Part shown: positions 10,002-18,120 of the stretch, piece after piece | Numbering within the stretch: the first letter of the stretch is position 1 | How the letters are laid out: every line of letters starts with the position of its first letter | Assembly: GCA_050946195.1 (NCBI GenBank) | Contig: JBMNUI010000011.1 | Span: 1 to 43,358, forward strand | Source of the DNA: UMGS1002 sp050946195 | GTDB lineage: Bacteria > Bacillota > Clostridia > Oscillospirales > CAG-272 | DNA: 43,358 nucleotides | Direction of reading: 5' to 3' | Notes under the pieces: model-generated | What the model was told of the DNA's origin: nothing | The model's database searches: none | The model's input: the letters and a program-made list of their open reading frames with translations, nothing else | Translations under genes and position numbers: made by a program

Positions 10002-10226
10002 ATGCAATACGATACCGACGAATTTTTATGCTTTCTTCAGGGGCAGGGCAACCTCACGATGGGAGAAGACCAGCTCAACCCGATGTATAACACAAGAGTA
10101 AACGATAATCTGGTCGCCATAGTGCCGGCCGGGATGTGGCACAGGCTGACCAACACCGGCCTTATTCCACTCAAGCTTTATTCGATAAGTACGTCGGGCA
10201 TCCCCCGTACATATACCGGTTTCTGA
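10002..10226 (+). CDS. Half-length cupin protein (possible gene remnant)
   Basis: A 74-residue protein that matches only the second part of the cupin in the preceding gene: YDTDEFLCFLQGQG aligns with the metal motif of the larger protein, and VPAGMWHRLTNTG with its second motif. It starts inside the first metal motif, so the leading strands are missing and the first metal His position is Gln2. The frame has a stop (TAA 9972-9974) upstream, so no longer version exists. A weak AAGGCGG lies ten bases before the ATG. Either a truncated copy or a small partner that completes its fold by dimerisation. Confidence 0.6.
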   Translation: MQYDTDEFLCFLQGQGNLTMGEDQLNPMYNTRVNDNLVAIVPAGMWHRLTNTGLIPLKLYSISTSGIPRTYTGF

Positions 10227-10227
10227 G

Positions 10228-10273
10228 AAAACAGCCATAGGGGCGTCACGCGACGCCCCTATGGCTGTTTTTT
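10228..10273 (+). terminator. Bidirectional terminator between convergent genes
   Basis: A 20-bp perfect stem (10228-10247 with 10252-10271), loop ACGC, followed by Ts on the + strand. It sits between the + strand half-cupin gene and the end of the - strand DUF4397 gene and can serve both. Confidence 0.93.
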
Positions 10274-10275
10274 AA

Positions 10276-10914
10276 TTAATACTCGCCGTCGGTGGCCACA
10301 AGCGCGCCAAGCGACGGCTCGCCCTCCGGCAGCCCGACGGCATAAACGGAGTAGACCACACCCGGGGAAAACCGTACATTGGGGATTGTAAGCAGCGGCA
10401 TGCCGTTGGCTACCCTGACAACCAGAGTATAGCTGCCGGGGTTTAGCGGTATGTAGTTTGAATGCTGCCGGTAGCCGACCTCTCTGAAAACTCTTGTCCC
10501 GTCGGGCAGGGTGACGTCTACTTCCGGCGCACCGGGGACAAGGTGCACGAATCTGACATATGTGCTGCGCCTGTCTACCATCGGCAGATATGCCTCGGAT
10601 ATCGGCAAAAGGCCGACATCGTCCATCCTGCCCACCAATGCAAGGGTATAGCTCCGCTCGGGCGGGACGGTGAAAATCGTGTCAATCAGCGGGTTATCGG
10701 TCTGACCCGCCGGATAAACCTGGATTCTGTATTCTCCGGGATTTACCGGAACATATTCGGTTATTTGCTCGAACGCCAGATTTCCCATTATCATATTCCC
10801 GTCGGCGTTTATGTCCACGGGGGGAGTGTCGGGCGAGGCGTGGAGCAGCCTCACATATGAATCCGACAGGGCCGGCATCCCGCTGTAGCAGGGCCATCGG
10901 GTGGAATTGTTCAT
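10276..10914 (-). CDS. Tandem DUF4397-domain protein
   Basis: A 212-residue protein with two DUF4397 repeats. Each begins with the family pattern: YVRLLHASPDTPPVDI (about 20-35) and YVRFVHLVPGAPEVDV (about 117-132). Each continues with a beta-rich PG-Y turn (VNPGEYRIQVYPAG and LNPGSYTLVVRVANG). These domains are usually extracellular beta-sandwiches, but no signal peptide is visible; the N-terminus is MNNSTRWPCYSGMPALSD. A start at the ATG with AAGGAG upstream is convincing. Function unknown; its convergent position next to the cupin genes may hint at a shared, perhaps spore-related, setting. Confidence 0.8.
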   Translation of the reverse strand: MNNSTRWPCYSGMPALSDSYVRLLHASPDTPPVDINADGNMIMGNLAFEQITEYVPVNPGEYRIQVYPAGQTDNPLIDTIFTVPPERSYTLALVGRMDDVGLLPISEAYLPMVDRRSTYVRFVHLVPGAPEVDVTLPDGTRVFREVGYRQHSNYIPLNPGSYTLVVRVANGMPLLTIPNVRFSPGVVYSVYAVGLPEGEPSLGALVATDGEY

Positions 10915-10995
10915 GTCTTGTCTCCTTAAATCGAGTGAATCAATACCATTATATGTCCGAATCCATATTTTGTTTTAACCGGATAGGCAAAATGA

Positions 10996-11024
10996 GCGGG
11001 GAGCATTCGCTGAATGCTCCCCGC
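10996..11024 (-). terminator. Terminator of the phosphodiester glycosidase gene
   Basis: A 13-bp GC-rich stem (10996-11008 with 11012-11024) and three-base loop, downstream of the - strand gene ending at 11085; a short T run follows on the - strand. Confidence 0.75.
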
Positions 11025-11084
11025 AAGTATCAGCCGCCGGTTGGATATGAGGCTGCTGCTTGATTGGCGATATGGTTTCCTCTG

Positions 11085-12842
11085 TTACGGCAATAGAACC
11101 AGAAGAGAGTTCTGTATCTTGCGGAGCCGGCCGTCCGACGGGCTGTTTTTGACGACATAGTCTCCCTGCCCGCCGGTGAGAATGAAGGTAGAGGAGCCGC
11201 CGCCGTCAAGGTTTATGGCGTCGCTGCACCCAAGCTCCCAGAAAATCGAGGCAAGGTCGGCAAGTGAGGCGCCGTTTGAGATGCTCGGCTGTCTGCCGTC
11301 TACCACAATTATGACCACTGTCCCGTCGGGGCGGTAACCTACCGCCGTTCTGGGGTGCCGGGTCCTGCCGAAGTCGGTGCCCAAATCGACGTCGAGGACA
11401 CTGCCGTTCTTGAGCATGATGTTTGAGCCGCCGACCGCGGTGACAAGGTTGTTTGCATATTTGTCGTATTCTGCGGCGCTGCCTGTTACCGGAGTGCCGT
11501 CATATGTCACGCCGAACCAGGGGCGCGAGTTGGCACCGTGAAGCAGCTTGCCCTCTTTTATGCAAAGGCCGCGGGGCAGGTAGTCGCCGCTTATGTTAAA
11601 GAAATCAGCGTTGACCCCGGCGACTACTTTTTTCCCGTTTTGAGCGGCCGCCTTCATCTCCTCGAGCACTGTCCCGCCCTTGTTGAGCAGAACCTCGCCG
11701 TCCCCGGGGGTTCCGGTGTAAAGTATTCCGCAGCCCGGGGCGACAATAAGGACGTAAGCCCTTATGGGTTTTGATTCCTCGTCATAGTAGAGCCGCTCGG
11801 AATATGTAATGCCGGTGGCAATCTCGGTTTCGGTGACGTTTGAGAGAATCAGGTTATTGCTGTCACTGCTAAAGCCAAGCCCGGTCAAAACCTCGGACGA
11901 GACGGTGATTTCAACCGTTTCTTCGGGGGTGACGGGTTTTATGAATTGTGACACAAACCAGCGGGCGCCCCCGAGCCTGGCCACGGCAGTCGTGGCGTCG
12001 ATTATTATACTGTCGGCTGTGGCGGTTATGTAATATGTATGGCTGTCAAATCTGAGGTCAAGGTGGCCTCCCGAGCCGTTTGCGCAGCCGACGAATATCG
12101 CCGGCCCGCCGGCATAATCCCCGGGTTTGACGACAGGAATATTGTACCCGCAGAGCGAGGAAATTGCCGAGACAATAAGCTTTGAGGCAGCGTCTTCGCC
12201 TTGAGAGGACACCAGCGTATATTCCGTGACAGGGACCCCTCCGATTGTCAGCGTCTCAACAGGATAATCGAACCTGCTGATATAGGAGGTGCCGGGCAGA
12301 AGTTCGGCAGGGTGACCGGGTGAGATTACCGAGGTTGAGTCGGCCGACTCCTCATACCCGAAAATATCGAGCATGAAACGGCGGGCCGCCTCAAGTGTTT
12401 TCTCGGGGCTGCCGCCGCAGATTGCAATGACATTTTCGCTGACTATTTCGTAGTAGTAGTCGAAAATACCCAGCGCGGCTTTGGCGTCCTGTGACTGCGG
12501 GCGGTTGGTCTGGCCGATAAGAATTTCAAATTCGTAAGGCTCAATTTCGGCGCCGTGCTTTACCCAGTCGGTCTTTATCGGCAGCTTGACACCGAAAATA
12601 CTGTCAAGTCCCCGCTTGACATACTGTGTGGCTGCAATTTCTTCATCACTTCCGTACTCGGGCCGGATAAGTATATATTTATCGGTAATGCTGAAGGCTG
12701 CCTGGGTTTCGGCTCCAACCTGAGTTGCGGCGGGATCGGTTGTATCTGTATCTGTCGGCCCGCCCTTCTCGCAGGAGGACAAGACAAGCAGCAGCACAAG
12801 GAGCAGCGAGAAGATGAGCCTTTGCAACGCACTTTTCGACAT
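11085..12842 (-). CDS. Lipoprotein with C-terminal phosphodiester glycosidase (NAGPA-type) domain
   Basis: A 585-residue exported protein. The signal peptide ends in a lipobox (LVLSSC, Cys24) followed by a Thr/Asp-rich linker. Residues about 45-330 form a beta-rich region I cannot name. Residues about 390-585 match the phosphodiester glycosidase family (NAGPA, exopolysaccharide biosynthesis): VVAGVNADFFN, HPRTAVGYRPDG, VVDGRQ, and the hallmark AINLDGGGSSTF. Members cut sugar-phosphodiester bonds in cell-wall glycopolymers. The start has GGGAGG upstream and a consensus promoter. It is monocistronic, between its promoter at 12.9 kb and a terminator at 11.0 kb. Confidence 0.82.
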   Translation of the reverse strand: MSKSALQRLIFSLLLVLLLVLSSCEKGGPTDTDTTDPAATQVGAETQAAFSITDKYILIRPEYGSDEEIAATQYVKRGLDSIFGVKLPIKTDWVKHGAEIEPYEFEILIGQTNRPQSQDAKAALGIFDYYYEIVSENVIAICGGSPEKTLEAARRFMLDIFGYEESADSTSVISPGHPAELLPGTSYISRFDYPVETLTIGGVPVTEYTLVSSQGEDAASKLIVSAISSLCGYNIPVVKPGDYAGGPAIFVGCANGSGGHLDLRFDSHTYYITATADSIIIDATTAVARLGGARWFVSQFIKPVTPEETVEITVSSEVLTGLGFSSDSNNLILSNVTETEIATGITYSERLYYDEESKPIRAYVLIVAPGCGILYTGTPGDGEVLLNKGGTVLEEMKAAAQNGKKVVAGVNADFFNISGDYLPRGLCIKEGKLLHGANSRPWFGVTYDGTPVTGSAAEYDKYANNLVTAVGGSNIMLKNGSVLDVDLGTDFGRTRHPRTAVGYRPDGTVVIIVVDGRQPSISNGASLADLASIFWELGCSDAINLDGGGSSTFILTGGQGDYVVKNSPSDGRLRKIQNSLLVLLP

Positions 12843-12895
12843 AGAAATCCTCCCTTTATTGAATATGACCGGCCATGGCCCGGCACTTCAGGCTT

Positions 12896-12924
12896 ATTAT
12901 ATATCAGATGCCACAAGTTGTCAA
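12896..12924 (-). promoter_or_regulatory. Sigma-A promoter for the lipoprotein gene
   Basis: On the - strand, TTGACA (12924-12919), a 17-bp spacer and TATAAT (12901-12896): a perfect consensus match, about 54 bases before the start codon. Confidence 0.88.
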
Positions 12925-13044
12925 CAAAGCATATGGAGACCCGGACAGTATTATTTTAAATGCGGCGTCATAAAATAAGTTATGAAGCCCGGGGGCATTC
13001 ACGAGATCCCGGCGGTGCAACTCAAAAACGGAAATTGTCGGATT

Positions 13045-14049
13045 ATGATATATTATCTAACGCTCGCGGCTCTTGTCGCGGTTATTTTTGTAAACGGCTG
13101 GACCGATGCGCCAAACGCCATAGCCACCACTGTAGGCTCGCGGGCCATGAAACCGGGCTCTGCCGTGGCAATGGCGGCGTTTTTCAACCTTGCCGGGGCA
13201 ATGAGCGTATGTTTTGCCGGCGGGCGGGTTGCGCATTCGGTTTTTGAGATAGCCCACTTCGGCAGCGGGGCGGAGGCGCTGCGCGCGCTTTTTGCGGGGC
13301 TTGTGGCGGTTGCGGCCTGGGCGGTGTTCGCCTGGTATTTCGGAATTCCGACAAGCGAGAGCCACGCGCTGCTCTCGGGGCTGGCCGGCTCGGCCGCGTC
13401 GGTGACCGGCGCCGCCTCGTTCAATGTTACCCAGTGGAGCAGGGTGGGGCTGGGACTTGTGCTGACCACGCTGCCGGCTTTTCTGCTCGGCAGGGCAGTG
13501 TTTGCGGTTATCACTCTTGCCTGCCGGAACAGGGACCGGCGCGAGGTGACCCCCTTTTTTGCCGGAGCGCAGCGTTTCGGGGCGGCGGCGGGGGCGTATC
13601 TGCATGGGCTGCAGGACGGCCAGAAGTTCATGGGTGCCATTTTGATCTGCAGCAGTCTGGCGGGAAGCGCATGGGACGGGGAGAGGATACCGCTTCGGGT
13701 GGCTTTTTTCTGCGCGGCTTTCATGGCCGCAGGGACGGCGCTCGGGGGCTCGCGGATAATCAAGCGGGTAGCGCTCGATATGGTCAGGCTCGACGCCCCC
13801 CGCGGTTTTGCCGCCGACCTGTCGGCGGCGCTCTGCCTTGCGGGCTGTACCGCCCTCGGCCTGCCGGTGAGTACCACCCACGCCAAGACCTGCGCCGTCA
13901 TGGGAGCCGGCAGCGCCAAGCAACGCGGAGGGCTGGAACTGCGCTCGGTATGCGACATAATCATTGCCTGGCTGCTGACCTTCCCGGTCTGCTTTTTCCT
14001 CGGCTGGGGCGCTGCTGAAATTTCGGAACTATTTGGAGGTTTAAGTTGA
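13045..14049 (+). CDS. pit: PiT-family inorganic phosphate transporter
   Basis: Low-affinity phosphate:cation symporter of 334 residues with about ten membrane segments. Both inverted PiT signatures are present: NGWTDAPNAIATTVGSRAM near the N-terminus, and LGLPVSTTHAKTCAVMGAG near the C-terminus; an internal FGIPTSESHALLSGLAG is also typical. The start is uncertain: ATG 13045 gives the usual N-terminus that enters the membrane at once, while ATG 12982 adds 21 polar residues; neither has a good ribosome binding site. It overlaps the DUF47 partner by four bases (TTGA), so the pair is coupled. Confidence 0.9.
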   Translation: MIYYLTLAALVAVIFVNGWTDAPNAIATTVGSRAMKPGSAVAMAAFFNLAGAMSVCFAGGRVAHSVFEIAHFGSGAEALRALFAGLVAVAAWAVFAWYFGIPTSESHALLSGLAGSAASVTGAASFNVTQWSRVGLGLVLTTLPAFLLGRAVFAVITLACRNRDRREVTPFFAGAQRFGAAAGAYLHGLQDGQKFMGAILICSSLAGSAWDGERIPLRVAFFCAAFMAAGTALGGSRIIKRVALDMVRLDAPRGFAADLSAALCLAGCTALGLPVSTTHAKTCAVMGAGSAKQRGGLELRSVCDIIIAWLLTFPVCFFLGWGAAEISELFGGLS

Positions 14050-14576
14050 AAGAATCTGAATATTTCGACCTGCTTGAGGTGCTCGGCGGGCTGGTGCGCG
14101 AGTCGGTTGAGCTGGTCTGCCGGCCTTCTGCCCGCCCGGCCGGGCCGGATGCTCGGTGCGCAAACAAAGTCCGGCTTGCCGATATGGCCGACAAGGCCGA
14201 CCGTCTGGCCGGCCGGATCATGAAGGCGCTGGCCAGTGATTTTATAACCCCGATGGAAAGGGAGGATATTTCGGCGGTTGCGCTCTCGCTGCGCCGAGCA
14301 GTGCACGCAGCCTGCACGGTCCCGCGAATATCAGCGGCAGAATGTCGGCTTGAGCCTGCCATCTCCTGCCTTAAACTTGCCGCTCTTATCGAGAAACATA
14401 CGGGAGTGCTGCGCAAAATAAATAAAAAGGGGCCGCTGCCCCTGCCATCGGCATATTTTCAGGCCGCAAATATCCCGCCCGGAACATTTGTGGGGCAGGG
14501 AGCAATAAGCCGGCTTTATGAGCACCTCTGCGACGCCTGCGAGGCGGTGATACATGCGGTCATGGGGAATATCTGA
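14046..14576 (+). CDS. DUF47 (PhoU-like) partner of the phosphate transporter
   Basis: A 176-residue all-helical cytoplasmic protein. It has the DUF47 landmarks: LADMADKADRLAGRIMKAL and FITPMEREDISAVALSLRRAV (about 60-90). DUF47/Pit-accessory proteins resemble PhoU and regulate the PiT transporter encoded beside them. The TTG start has GGAGGT upstream and overlaps the pit stop. A Pro/Cys-rich segment (about 28-45) is unusual. Confidence 0.85.
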   Translation: MKESEYFDLLEVLGGLVRESVELVCRPSARPAGPDARCANKVRLADMADKADRLAGRIMKALASDFITPMEREDISAVALSLRRAVHAACTVPRISAAECRLEPAISCLKLAALIEKHTGVLRKINKKGPLPLPSAYFQAANIPPGTFVGQGAISRLYEHLCDACEAVIHAVMGNI

Positions 14577-14685
14577 TTTAAAATTCCGTCGGAAAAAAGG
14601 CGCAGCCGCTGAATGAAAAAGCCGGAGAGGTTTGCTCTCCAGCGTTATTTTGCAACAGAATACTGTGATTGACAACACCTCATAA

Positions 14686-15060
14686 TTAAAGCACCTTTTC
14701 TGATATCATACGGCAGATTGCCGAGACATCGGCACGGCTGACAAATTCAAATTTCACCTTACCCATGCCCGAAAACCACAATTCGAGTTCGCTATCCAAA
14801 TCAAAAACACCTGCCGTCTCTACGGAATAAGCCTGAATCTTGCTGTAGGGAAGAGAGGTGAAGTCCTTCTTTTTCCCGGTCAAGCCCTGTACATTAATTG
14901 CGATAATGCGCTTGTTGGTAAACACAATCCCGTCGCGGATACTCTGATAAGCTCCGATGATGTGTTCTCCCTCGATGAACAAAGGTGAAACCATATTTTC
15001 AAAGCTCGAAGCGGGAACCGGTCTGAGCTTTAAAAAAGTGGCGTTTTGGAAATCAATCAT
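14686..15060 (-). CDS. Bacterial PH-domain protein (bPH_1/DUF1696-like)
   Basis: A 124-residue single-domain protein. The segment GIVFTNKRIIAINVQGLTGK, followed by FTSLPYSKIQAYSVETAG, is the signature of the bacterial PH-like family, and the C-terminal helix CRMISEKVL completes the fold. No membrane segment. It has its own promoter and an AAAGGAGG-type ribosome binding site. The ligand of these PH-like proteins is mostly unknown; some form rings under membrane stress. Confidence 0.82.
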   Translation of the reverse strand: MIDFQNATFLKLRPVPASSFENMVSPLFIEGEHIIGAYQSIRDGIVFTNKRIIAINVQGLTGKKKDFTSLPYSKIQAYSVETAGVFDLDSELELWFSGMGKVKFEFVSRADVSAICRMISEKVL

Positions 15061-15103
15061 CTTGAGGCCTCCTTTATTTTAAATTGCGGTGCGATACAAA
15101 TTC

Positions 15104-15133
15104 ATTATAGCATATTGCGGTATAAACAGTCAA
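15104..15133 (-). promoter_or_regulatory. Sigma-A promoter of the PH-domain gene
   Basis: On the - strand, TTGACT (15133-15128), an 18-bp spacer and TATAAT (15109-15104), with TG one base before the -10 (extended -10). Confidence 0.8.
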
Positions 15134-15334
15134 CACAAAATTCCATTATTGTTACGAATTGTATATGCAATCCATAATTACATATTATTCTCAAGATCTT
15201 GACGGTATTAGTTGTTTTTAATAATGGTTTTTCGGAAGTGTTTACAGAAAAACTCCGGTTTCGCTTACACCGCATGAAAACTGTCCGATTTACAGGCTAC
15301 GCTGAAAGAATGAATACAAAAACTTGTCAAGTAG

Positions 15335-15472
15335 CCGACCAAATGCAAGAGAAAATATGGCAACGATTATGAGCCTATACAAGGATTTCCTCGCTATGGT
15401 GCTGACATTTATCGGGTAAAACAGACCGGTGAGACCGAAGAGCAGGCGGTTACGGCGCTAAGCCATGCTTAA
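15335..15472 (+). pseudogene. 3' remnant of an unidentified gene
   Basis: A 45-codon open frame bounded upstream by TAG (15332-15334) and ending with TAA (15470-15472), with no start codon. The peptide includes YGNDYEPIQGFPRYGADIYR and ends EEQAVTALSHA. A strong terminator begins ten bases after the stop, as expected for the tail of a gene whose front was lost. I do not recognise the family. The rest of 15134-15554 is AT-rich and shows no other gene to me. Confidence 0.35.
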
Positions 15473-15481
15473 TATTTATAT

Positions 15482-15518
15482 CCCGCCCGGGGTGTTCGAC
15501 TCGGGCGGGGTGTTTTTT
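15482..15518 (+). terminator. Rho-independent terminator
   Basis: Stem CCCGCCCG (15482-15489) with CGGGCGGG (15502-15509), then TGTTTTTT. It follows the gene remnant and insulates the ABC transporter operon. Confidence 0.88.
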
Positions 15519-15554
15519 ATGGAGATTGAAAATAGGTGAATTTTAAAAAAAGAA

Positions 15555-15583
15555 TTGACAATTCATAACTTGCAATATATAAT
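15555..15583 (+). promoter_or_regulatory. Sigma-A promoter of the amino-acid ABC operon
   Basis: TTGACA (15555-15560), 17-bp spacer, TATAAT (15578-15583): both hexamers perfect. It starts 67 bases before the binding-protein ATG. No T-box or other riboswitch element is visible in the short leader. Confidence 0.88.
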
Positions 15584-15621
15584 TATTCATAAAGTTGAAA
15601 GAAAACAAGGGGGAAAAGATC

Positions 15622-16425
15622 ATGAAGAAATTTATTTCCGTACTGTTGGTTCTGGTTCTGGCCTTGACCGCCCTCAGCTTGGTAGCCTGCGAAAAGAAGA
15701 AGGAAACCTAGGTTATGGCAACCAATGCCGCATTCCCCCCATATGAGTATAAGGATGGGAACAAATTCGCCGGCATCGATATCGAAATCGCCCAGGCAAT
15801 TGCCGATAAGCTTGGTATGAAGCTGGAAATTGCGGACGTCGACTTCGGCGCCATCATCGGCGGCGTGCAGTCAGGCAAGTACGACTTCGGCATGGCCGGT
15901 ATGACGGTGAACGAAGACCGGAAAAAGAGTGTAGACTTTTCAAATACCTATGCAACCGGCATTCAGGTGATCATTGTAAAGGAAGACTCCCAGTTTAATT
16001 CTCTGGAAGATTTCTTTGAGTTGAACGAAAACGGCGATTTTGTAGCCACGAAGAGCGATGTGAAAATCGGCGTGCAGCAGGATACCACCGGCGATATTTA
16101 CTCCTCCGCGTCTTTGGAAGAAGGCGGCTTTGGCGAGGATCACGTGATCCGCTATAAAACCGGTGCCGATGCCGTGCAGGCACTGGTCGCCGGCAAAGTA
16201 TCCGCGGTTATCATAGATAATGAGCCCGCCAAGTCCTTTGTGGCAGCCAATTCCGGCCTGAAGATTCTGGATGCTCCTTATGCCGAGGAAGAATACGCCA
16301 TTTGCGTTGCAAAAAATAACAAGGAGCTGCTCGATAAAATCAATAAGGCACTGGAAGAGCTGACTGCCGACGGCACCATTCAAAGCATCATCGACAAGTA
16401 CATAAATCCCGGCAGCAGCAACTAA
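15622..16425 (+). pseudogene. Polar amino-acid ABC transporter binding lipoprotein, interrupted by in-frame TAG
   Basis: Family 3 solute-binding protein (SBP_bac_3). ATG 15622, after AAGGGGG, starts a lipoprotein signal with lipobox SLVAC (Cys23) and the linker EKKKET; codon 30 is TAG (15709-15711). The same frame continues with MATNAAFPPYEYKDG and a complete binding domain (GIDIEIAQAIADKLG, GMTVNEDRKKSVDFS, GADAVQALVAGK, LTADGTIQSIIDKYI) to TAA at 16423. Relatives usually read ...LVMATNA here, so a single TTG-to-TAG change would explain it. Reinitiation at ATG 15715 would give a cytosolic, unlipidated protein. True mutation, readthrough or sequencing error cannot be separated here. Confidence 0.75.
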
Positions 16426-16449
16426 TCCTTAATATATTGAATGTTATGC

Positions 16450-16469
16450 GGCGGCATTGTTATGCCGCC
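16450..16469 (+). terminator. Intercistronic hairpin between binding protein and permease
   Basis: Stem GGCGGCAT with ATGCCGCC and TGTT loop, no long T run. Such hairpins commonly raise binding-protein mRNA over the rest of the operon. Confidence 0.6.
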
Positions 16470-16492
16470 CATCTTTATGAAAGGAGCCCTAT

Positions 16493-17227
16493 ATGACCGA
16501 ATGGTTTGAAAGATTTGCCGATACCTTCCGACTCAACTTTGTGGAAGGAGAACGTTGGCGTTGGCTGCTGGAGGGTCTGAAAAACACGCTGCTGATTACC
16601 TTCTTTGCCGTGCTGCTCGGAATTGTCATCGGCATTGTGGTGGCAAGTATTCGTTCTACTTTTGATATGAATAAAGAGGCCTACCAGAAACGAAGCGGAT
16701 TTTTTTACCGACTGATGCAGGCTTTAGATTTCCTGTGCACCGTCTATCTGACCGTTGTTCGGGGAACGCCTGTGGTGGTGCAGCTGCTCATTGCATACTT
16801 CGTCATTTTTGCCTCCTCCAAAAATGATATGCTGGTTGCTATCATCGCCTTCGGTATCAATTCGGGAGCATATGTGGCGGAGATTTTCCGCAGCGGCATC
16901 ATGGCCATTGACAACGGCCAGTTTGAAGCGGGCCGCTCAATGGGATTTGATTATTTGCAAACCATGCGGTATATTATCATTCCCCAGATGTTCAAAATCG
17001 TTTTGCCCATGCTTTGCAACGAGTTTATTGTGCTCCTGAAGGAAACCTCGGTTGCGGGATATGTGGGCACCATGGATTTGACCAAGGCCGGCGACCTGAT
17101 CCGCGGCAGAACCTTTTCGGCCTTTATGCCGCTGATTGCCGTGGCGCTGATTTATCTGGCTCTGGTGGTTGTGCTGACCCGCCTGGTGGGGCTTTTGGAA
17201 AGGAGGCTTCGCAGAAATGAGCGGTAA
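16493..17227 (+). CDS. Polar amino-acid ABC transporter permease (HisM/GlnP type)
   Basis: A 244-residue inner-membrane permease with about five membrane helices. The start of the conserved core is LLEGLKNTLLITFFAVLLG; then TVVRGTPVVVQLL and INSGAYVAEIFRSGIMAIDNGQFEAGRSMG, the EAA loop that docks on the ATPase. ATG 16493 has AAGGAG six bases upstream. The insert between the first two helices (about 58-76) is slightly longer than in short family members. It overlaps the ATPase gene by 11 bases. Confidence 0.92.
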   Translation: MTEWFERFADTFRLNFVEGERWRWLLEGLKNTLLITFFAVLLGIVIGIVVASIRSTFDMNKEAYQKRSGFFYRLMQALDFLCTVYLTVVRGTPVVVQLLIAYFVIFASSKNDMLVAIIAFGINSGAYVAEIFRSGIMAIDNGQFEAGRSMGFDYLQTMRYIIIPQMFKIVLPMLCNEFIVLLKETSVAGYVGTMDLTKAGDLIRGRTFSAFMPLIAVALIYLALVVVLTRLVGLLERRLRRNER

Positions 17228-17960
17228 TGTGCTGATTCAGGTGCAGGACCTGAAAAAACACTATAACAAAGGCAAAATCCGGGCACTGGACGGTGTTACC
17301 ACCGAGATCCGGCGTGGCGAAGTAGTGGTAATAATCGGCCCCTCCGGCAGCGGAAAATCCACCTTTCTGCGCTCCTTGAATTTACTGGAAGTGCCAACCA
17401 GCGGCACCATTGTGTTTGACGGGCAGAATATTACCGACCCCCATGTGGACATTAACAAGCACCGGCAGAAAATGGGCATGGTGTTCCAGCATTTCAATTT
17501 GTTTCCCCATATGACAGTCCTGGGCAACTTGACCATTGGACCCATCAAGCTTTTAGGAAAAAGCAAGGCCGAAGCCGAGCAAAAAGCCATGGAATTGCTT
17601 TCCCGGGTAGGACTGGCCGATCGGGCAGAAGCCTACCCCAACCAGCTTTCCGGCGGGCAGAAGCAGCGAATTGCCATTGTGCGTTCGCTGTGCATGGAGC
17701 CGGAAGTTATGTTGTTTGACGAGCCCACCAGCGCCCTTGACCCTGAAATGGTGGGGGAAGTGTTGGATGTAATGAAGGAGCTCGCCCATCAGGGCATGAC
17801 CATGGTGGTGGTTACCCACGAAATGGGCTTTGCCAGGGAAGTGGGAAGCCGGGTGCTCTTCATGGACGGAGGCGTGATTGTGGAAGAAGGCACGCCGGAG
17901 CAGATTTTCAACCATCCCCAAAGCGACAGGCTGAAAAGTTTCTTAAAGAAAGTGTTGTAA
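17217..17960 (+). CDS. Polar amino-acid ABC transporter ATP-binding protein (GlnQ type)
   Basis: A 247-residue ATPase, full length for the family. Walker A GPSGSGKS (about 41-48), Q-loop FQHFNLFPHMT, signature LSGGQKQRIAIVRSL, Walker B VMLFDEPTSALDPEMV and the switch histidine in VVTHEMGFA are all intact. Substrate class (Gln, His, Cys or similar) cannot be told from the ATPase. ATG inside the end of the permease gene, with GGAGG upstream. No clear terminator follows. Confidence 0.93.
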   Translation: MSGNVLIQVQDLKKHYNKGKIRALDGVTTEIRRGEVVVIIGPSGSGKSTFLRSLNLLEVPTSGTIVFDGQNITDPHVDINKHRQKMGMVFQHFNLFPHMTVLGNLTIGPIKLLGKSKAEAEQKAMELLSRVGLADRAEAYPNQLSGGQKQRIAIVRSLCMEPEVMLFDEPTSALDPEMVGEVLDVMKELAHQGMTMVVVTHEMGFAREVGSRVLFMDGGVIVEEGTPEQIFNHPQSDRLKSFLKKVL

Positions 17961-18120
17961 AAAAGCTCAGTGATATTCCCGATTGAGACATTTCGTCTTA
18001 CAAGTTGAGGGTTCATCATGCAATTCTACTGTTAGCGGATCAGTGCATCCTGCATTTCCAGAGATTATAAAGCAACTTTCGCCCGCTGATGCGACATTCA
18101 TTCAGCACTTTAAAGCTTTT

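Noticed and set aside
13053..14306. Long - strand open frames opposite the PiT/DUF47 genes
   Set aside because: Arg/Ala/Pro-rich composition typical of antisense reading of GC-rich genes; the + strand has clear transporter motifs.
15584..15621. T-box or amino-acid riboswitch in the ABC operon leader
   Set aside because: The leader is about 40 bases and lacks a T-box sequence or terminator.
15709..15711. Pyrrolysine or stop-codon reassignment as the explanation for the in-frame TAG
   Set aside because: Several genes here end in TAG at expected protein ends, no PYLIS-like element is evident, and solute-binding proteins of this family are not known to use pyrrolysine.
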